Shown here: piece by piece, positions 60,100-64,000 of the stretch
Position numbering within the stretch: the stretch's first letter is position 1
Layout of the letters: every line of letters begins with the position of its first letter
From: an uncultured Alphaproteobacteria bacterium
GTDB taxonomy: Bacteria > Pseudomonadota > Alphaproteobacteria > RF32 > CAG-239
Length of the DNA stretch: 64,000 nucleotides
Assembly (NCBI GenBank): GCA_944391505.1
Contig: CALXTV010000001.1
Location: 139,952-203,951, forward strand
Direction of reading: 5' to 3'
Translations under genes and position numbers: made by a program
Notes under the pieces: model-generated
Seen by the model: only the letters and a program-made list of their open reading frames with translations
The model's database searches: none
Told to the model about the DNA's origin: nothing

Positions 60100-61206
60100 T
60101 TAACCGTCTTCCAAATGCAACAAAATGGAAACGCTAATCAACATGGCAATCAATGCCGGTGTCCAGGCGGCAAAAAAGCTTGGAATATATCCGTTAATGC
60201 CGAAGGCAAAAATCACCTGCGACATAAAATAAACAATAAAACCGGTGGCAATGCCGCCGACAATCAAAAACATCACGCCGCCGCGTCGGTTGTTTGGCCG
60301 CAGAGCAAATACGGCGGCCACCAAAACCATCGCACAAAGCATAAACGGCGAAGACAGTAAAGACAAATAGCGCATTTGATGCCGCAGCGCCGAAAAGCCT
60401 GACATTTCATAAAACTTGATGGTTCCGGGCAAATCCCAAAAAGAAATAGCTTCCGGATCCACAAAATTTTCTTTGATTCTTTCCGCAGTCAACGTCGTCT
60501 TATACTTAACATTATTCACATTCAACGTCGGTTTTCCGGCCTCAAAAACCTTAACGTCTTTCAGTTCAAATTCTTTGTTTTCCAATACCGCCGCAAAAGC
60601 CTCAACCCTTTTCAAAATCTGCGAATTACGATCCATCTCCAGAATGTCCACATCACGCAGAAGCAACGCTTTGCCTTCCTGACGCAAAGACTTGGCCTGT
60701 AAAACCAGAAACCGTTCGTCATCTATCGCTTCCCTTATCCACAAACCCTTGTCGGAAAACAACACAGCTTTCGGATTTTTGGTTTTAAAACGATAATCCA
60801 GCGTTTCATGAACTTCATATAACTTGGCCGAAATCGGATTTATAATCGTAATATTCAAAACTCCTATGACAAATACGGCAAACAGAACCGGCGTCAAAAA
60901 ACCCCAGATGGAAACACCGGCCGCCCGGATAATCACAAACTCATTGCTTTTGCTGAGCTTCCAAAAGGTAATCATTGCCGCAATCATCATCACAAACGGA
61001 AAAACCATATCCAGCGTCCGCGGCAGTTTGGTTATTGCCATTTGCATAATAAACCAGGCATCAACATCGGGACGGTCGGAAGTACGGCGCAAAAGTTCAA
61101 TAACCTCAAACATCAGCACAATACCCATAACCATCAGCAGAACCGCCAGAAAACTGACTATAATCTGTTTAATTAAATATTTACCTAAAATAGCATTCGG
61201 GTTCAT
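60100..61206 (-). CDS. lptG: LPS export permease LptG
   Basis: The partner of LptF (31890-33017) in LptB2FG. 368 residues with three N-terminal and three C-terminal transmembrane helices around a periplasmic jellyroll domain (about 130-270). SNEFVIIRAAGVSIWGFL is the LptB coupling region. It is split from lptF-lptD, while in many relatives lptF and lptG adjoin. It precedes the PAP2 gene with no gap. Confidence 0.94.
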   Translation of the reverse strand: MNPNAILGKYLIKQIIVSFLAVLLMVMGIVLMFEVIELLRRTSDRPDVDAWFIMQMAITKLPRTLDMVFPFVMMIAAMITFWKLSKSNEFVIIRAAGVSIWGFLTPVLFAVFVIGVLNITIINPISAKLYEVHETLDYRFKTKNPKAVLFSDKGLWIREAIDDERFLVLQAKSLRQEGKALLLRDVDILEMDRNSQILKRVEAFAAVLENKEFELKDVKVFEAGKPTLNVNNVKYKTTLTAERIKENFVDPEAISFWDLPGTIKFYEMSGFSALRHQMRYLSLLSSPFMLCAMVLVAAVFALRPNNRRGGVMFLIVGGIATGFIVYFMSQVIFAFGINGYIPSFFAAWTPALIAMLISVSILLHLEDG

Positions 61207-61255
61207 CGGTTACATTTCCGTTTTCTGAATTTCTGTCAGAATATATAAATTCGGT

Positions 61256-62188
61256 TTATTTATCAAGCTTCTTGATTTCGGCCAGCAGACGTTTTTCATG
61301 TTCGGGCTGTTCCTGTTTGGCCTCAATAACCTCTTTACGGATTTTTTGCGTACGCGAAAACAAATCAAACAGCTTATCACCTTCGTTCCAGCGGATATTG
61401 CGCTCCAAAGCGATGAGATCTTCGACAAACCGCTGTATCAGCTCAAGAATTGTTTCTTTGTTGTTCAGAAACACATCGCGCCACATCGTCGGATCCGAAC
61501 CGGCAATACGCGTAAAATCACGAAATCCGGAAGCAGAATATTTGATGATTTCCTGCTTCTCATAACCTTCCAAATCAGAAACCGTACCAACGATTGAAAA
61601 AGCAATCAGGTGCGGCAGATGAGAAACTGCGGCCATAACTTTGTCATGATGTTCCGGCGTCATCTTGTCCACCCTCATCTTAGCGGCCGACCAAATTTCC
61701 GAAACTTTTGCAATCGCTTCGTCCGTTGAGCGGGAACAGGGAGTTACGATATACCAGCGCCCTTCAAAAAGACTGTCAAAACCATTTGCCGGACCTGATT
61801 TTTCCGTACCGGCCACCGGATGCCCGGGCACAACGACAATATCAGCACCCGCGGGCAGATTTTCTTCAATTTCGCGAATAGAATACTTCTTTACTGAACC
61901 GACATCGGTAAGAATAACGCCTTTTTTCAAATATGGAACAATCTGCCGGGTAATTTCGCCGTATGCGCCGACCGGCGTCGCATAAACAACCAAATCCGCA
62001 TTTTCAACCGCTTTCCCCAAATCATTGCTTATTTCGTCAACAACACCAAGTTCTTTGGCCTCGGCCAAATATTCCGGATTTTTATCATAAGCGCAAAGCT
62101 TTCCGGCTAGTTTGTTTTTCATAATTACCCGAGCCAGCGAAGAACCGATAAGACCTATACCTATAATGGTAACCTTGTCAAAAAGCAT
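61256..62188 (-). CDS. tyrA: Prephenate/arogenate dehydrogenase
   Basis: The NAD(P)-dependent oxidative decarboxylation step to tyrosine. The Rossmann motif IIGIGLIGSSLA stands at the start; catalytic and substrate blocks are VPGHPVAGTEKSG and AVSHLPHLIAF. 310 residues from ATG 62188, 17 bases after the cysK stop; an in-frame TTG seven codons earlier overlaps the cysK end. Which of prephenate or arogenate is used is not decided. In many relatives hisC and lptG/aroA genes cluster with it; here it follows cysK. Confidence 0.93.
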   Translation of the reverse strand: MLFDKVTIIGIGLIGSSLARVIMKNKLAGKLCAYDKNPEYLAEAKELGVVDEISNDLGKAVENADLVVYATPVGAYGEITRQIVPYLKKGVILTDVGSVKKYSIREIEENLPAGADIVVVPGHPVAGTEKSGPANGFDSLFEGRWYIVTPCSRSTDEAIAKVSEIWSAAKMRVDKMTPEHHDKVMAAVSHLPHLIAFSIVGTVSDLEGYEKQEIIKYSASGFRDFTRIAGSDPTMWRDVFLNNKETILELIQRFVEDLIALERNIRWNEGDKLFDLFSRTQKIRKEVIEAKQEQPEHEKRLLAEIKKLDK

Positions 62189-62205
62189 TTTATCAAACCC
62201 CGTTC

Positions 62206-63135
62206 TCAATCAAACAAACCGGTAGAAAGATACCTTTCAACCGCGTCAGGCAAAATAACGACAATACTCTTGCCCTTCATTTCCGGCCGCTGACCGATTT
62301 TAACCGCTGCAGACAAAGCCGCTCCGGCCGAAACGCCGACGGCAAGTCCTTCATAACGAGCTGCAACTTTTGCCATATCAACAGCCTCTTCGTCTTTAAT
62401 GTCAAAAACCTCGTCAACCAGTTTCGGATTATAAAATTTCGGCACAAATCCGGCACCAATTCCCGGAATTTTATGCGGCCCGGCTTTACCGCCGTTCAGA
62501 ACCGGACTTGCCGCCGGTTCGACCGCCGCGACATAAAGTTCGGGATTATACGTTCGCAGAGCCGAAGCTATTCCGGTAATGGTGCCGGCAGTTCCGACCG
62601 CACTGACCAGACAATCGACCTCGCCTCCGGTATCTTCCAGAATTTCAATACTGGTACCGAATTTATGCGCATCCGGGTTAGCCTCGTTTTCAAATTGCCT
62701 GAGCAAAACCACCGCCGGATTTTTCTCTGCCAGTATTTCGGCTTTGTGGATTGAACCGGTCATACCCTCTTCTGCCGGTGTCAAAATAACTTCGGCGCCA
62801 AAATGCCGCATCAGCTTGATTCTTTCCTGCGACATATTTTCCGGCATAATAATGACCAGCTTATATCCTCTGGCCGCACAAACGGCTGCCAGCCCGATAC
62901 CCGTATTCCCCGATGTCGCCTCGACAAAAACCGTATCCTCTTTCACAAGACCGGCATCTTCCGCTTTTTCAATCATTTTCAGGGCAACTCTGTCCTTAAC
63001 CGAAAAAACCGGATTATAAAACTCACACTTGGCCAGAATATGCGCCTTAACCTTAAAATTTTTCGCCAGTCTGGACAGATTTACCAGCGGCGTCCGTCCG
63101 ACCATTTCCGTAACCGAATTGTATATCTTCTGCAT
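62206..63135 (-). CDS. cysK: Cysteine synthase A
   Basis: A PLP enzyme that makes cysteine from O-acetylserine and sulfide. The PLP lysine lies in PVFSVKDR, the substrate loop is TSGNTGIGLA, and the phosphate loop reads GTAGTITG, where GTGGTITG is usual. MPENMSQER and GIGAGFVP are further family blocks. 309 residues. First gene of cysK-tyrA. Confidence 0.95.
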   Translation of the reverse strand: MQKIYNSVTEMVGRTPLVNLSRLAKNFKVKAHILAKCEFYNPVFSVKDRVALKMIEKAEDAGLVKEDTVFVEATSGNTGIGLAAVCAARGYKLVIIMPENMSQERIKLMRHFGAEVILTPAEEGMTGSIHKAEILAEKNPAVVLLRQFENEANPDAHKFGTSIEILEDTGGEVDCLVSAVGTAGTITGIASALRTYNPELYVAAVEPAASPVLNGGKAGPHKIPGIGAGFVPKFYNPKLVDEVFDIKDEEAVDMAKVAARYEGLAVGVSAGAALSAAVKIGQRPEMKGKSIVVILPDAVERYLSTGLFD

Positions 63136-63234
63136 TTTGCGCCTCTAATTTGTTCATAAACCCCAAAATATCCTTTTCATGGCGTCGGGTCTTAAGTAGT
63201 ATAAGAATAATGACAATTTGTTAAAAATAAAGAA

Positions 63235-63804
63235 ATGAAACTAAAAAAAACACGGTTTTTTATCTTTTTTATTTTGCTTTTTTCATCCCTGCCTGCACAT
63301 GCAACCAGTCTGGATGAAATTTACCGTGACCTGGTACGTTCGGACAACAGCGGCTATCTGCCCATGTTTGTTAAAAACCGTAATGCGCCGGACTTTGTCC
63401 TTGATGAAGAAGCTTCCAAAAAAATCATGCCGCCCCGGGAAAGCAAAAATATCGATGTAAAAGCCGTCAATCTCGAAAGCGAACGCCTCAAACGCGAAGC
63501 GGAACTTAAAGCGGCACAGCTTAAATGGCAAAACACGCTGCTTGCCGTAAAAAACAACCGCATTACGCCGGTAGAACTGGAAGAAATTCAAAAACACGTT
63601 AACGATAACGAACCGCAGGCCATTGAAATCTTTGCCTGGATGAACGCCCGCGGCATCGGCATTCAGACCGACTTGGTCAAAGCCTTTCACCTGTACCGGA
63701 AAGCGGCCTCTCTGAACGTGCCGAATGCCAACAACAACGCCGCACAGGTTTACAAAGCCATGACCCGTGAACAACGCGAAAGTCTTAATGCTTTTAAAAA
63801 TTAA
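63235..63804 (+). CDS. Secreted protein with Sel1-like repeat
   Basis: 189 residues with a signal peptide (MKLKKTRFFIFFILLFSSL, cut after AHA near residue 23). A charged helical middle (about 75-110) leads to a C-terminal part with one Sel1/TPR-like unit (AIEIFAWMNARGIGIQTDLVKAFHLYRKAA). One clear repeat only, so it is a short member of the class. Function unknown; such proteins often act as periplasmic adaptors. Confidence 0.75.
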   Translation: MKLKKTRFFIFFILLFSSLPAHATSLDEIYRDLVRSDNSGYLPMFVKNRNAPDFVLDEEASKKIMPPRESKNIDVKAVNLESERLKREAELKAAQLKWQNTLLAVKNNRITPVELEEIQKHVNDNEPQAIEIFAWMNARGIGIQTDLVKAFHLYRKAASLNVPNANNNAAQVYKAMTREQRESLNAFKN

Positions 63805-64000
63805 CTTTTACACTCGTCGGCAAAAAGTTTTTGAAAAGCCAGCCAGTGTGCATAATTGATTTTTGTTTTTCCCTCAAAGATATCCTTGATATATATCCAT
63901 GATGCCAGACCATTTTCAGGTGTTTTCCATTTTTCCCTATTGGTATCAAATCCGTAAGACGAAGCATCATAAACGATAAACGTCATGTTATACTTGCAAA
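63801..64000 (-). CDS. 3' end of a gene of unknown function (cut by window edge)
   Basis: The frame is open to the end of the window; the first Met inside is at 63986 (MTFIVYDASSYGFDTNREKW) but has no ribosome site, so the real start is probably outside. It ends FADECKS, sharing 4 bases with the stop of the convergent Sel1-type gene. No family recognised. Confidence 0.45.
   Translation of the reverse strand, partial: CKYNMTFIVYDASSYGFDTNREKWKTPENGLASWIYIKDIFEGKTKINYAHWLAFQKLFADECKS

Overview
The window reads as chromosomal DNA of an alphaproteobacterium. The strongest signs are gene neighbourhoods: secB divergent from timA-mltA-smr, rph-rdgB followed by addB-addA-trxA, an alpha-type Mic60/mitofilin gene beside tsaD, lptF-lptD-surA-rsmA, and hslV-hslU-hemW. 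The base composition is moderate, the gene density is high, and no phage, insertion sequence, tRNA, rRNA or CRISPR array is visible. A three-gene [FeFe]-hydrogenase operon (hydC-hydB-hydA), a glycogen synthase and an ADP-dependent sugar kinase point to a fermentative, probably anaerobic and host-associated lineage. The lifestyle is inferred; the genes themselves are clear.

Layout. 1-4001: end of pnp, then ftsK, then a cluster of hairpins. 4211-5278 (minus): rplI, rpsR, rpsF with a structured leader. 5495-13799: lipoprotein, comM, a large secreted protein with a degenerate trypsin-like domain, hslVU behind a heat-shock-like promoter, hemW, and a DMT-type transporter. 13860-23276 (minus): a small XRE regulator with a long hairpin-rich leader, then trxA, addA, addB, rdgB, rph, grpE. 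23446-26007: glgA and a small HTH gene with a structured RNA leader. 26068-31736 (minus): hydA, hydB, hydC and a lysine/glutamate-rich orphan. 31890-38863: lptF, lptD, surA, rsmA and two orphans with acyl-carrier-protein-like tails. 39013-46910: xerD with a 47-residue membrane protein, aroK, a CNNM/CorC protein, a putative hydrolase, the ADP-dependent kinase, mic60, tsaD, nth. 46947-47454: the second copy of the HTH gene and its RNA leader. 47463-56907: smr, a membrane protein, mltA, timA, secB, nrdB, nrdA with tandem NrdR boxes, ampG, a charged orphan. 57064-64000: a PAS-only membrane sensor, tsaB, a PAP2 phosphatase, lptG, tyrA, cysK, a Sel1-type secreted protein and a gene fragment at the edge.

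Themes. Envelope building is well represented (lptD/F/G, surA, secB, mltA, ampG, PAP2, Mic60), as are DNA maintenance (AddAB, Nth, XerD, FtsK, class Ia ribonucleotide reductase) and protein quality control (HslVU, GrpE). Several otherwise conserved operons lack one expected biosynthetic gene at that site (pdxA, aroB, hemC/hemD, rimI).

The best candidate for something undescribed is the pair of about 150-200 nt structured leader RNAs at 25565-25750 and 47184-47426. They share four hairpins with one clear compensatory base-pair change and invariant joining segments, have the same promoter layout, and stand before two nearly identical small HTH genes. They appear to end in different output devices: an intrinsic terminator in one, a masked ribosome site in the other.
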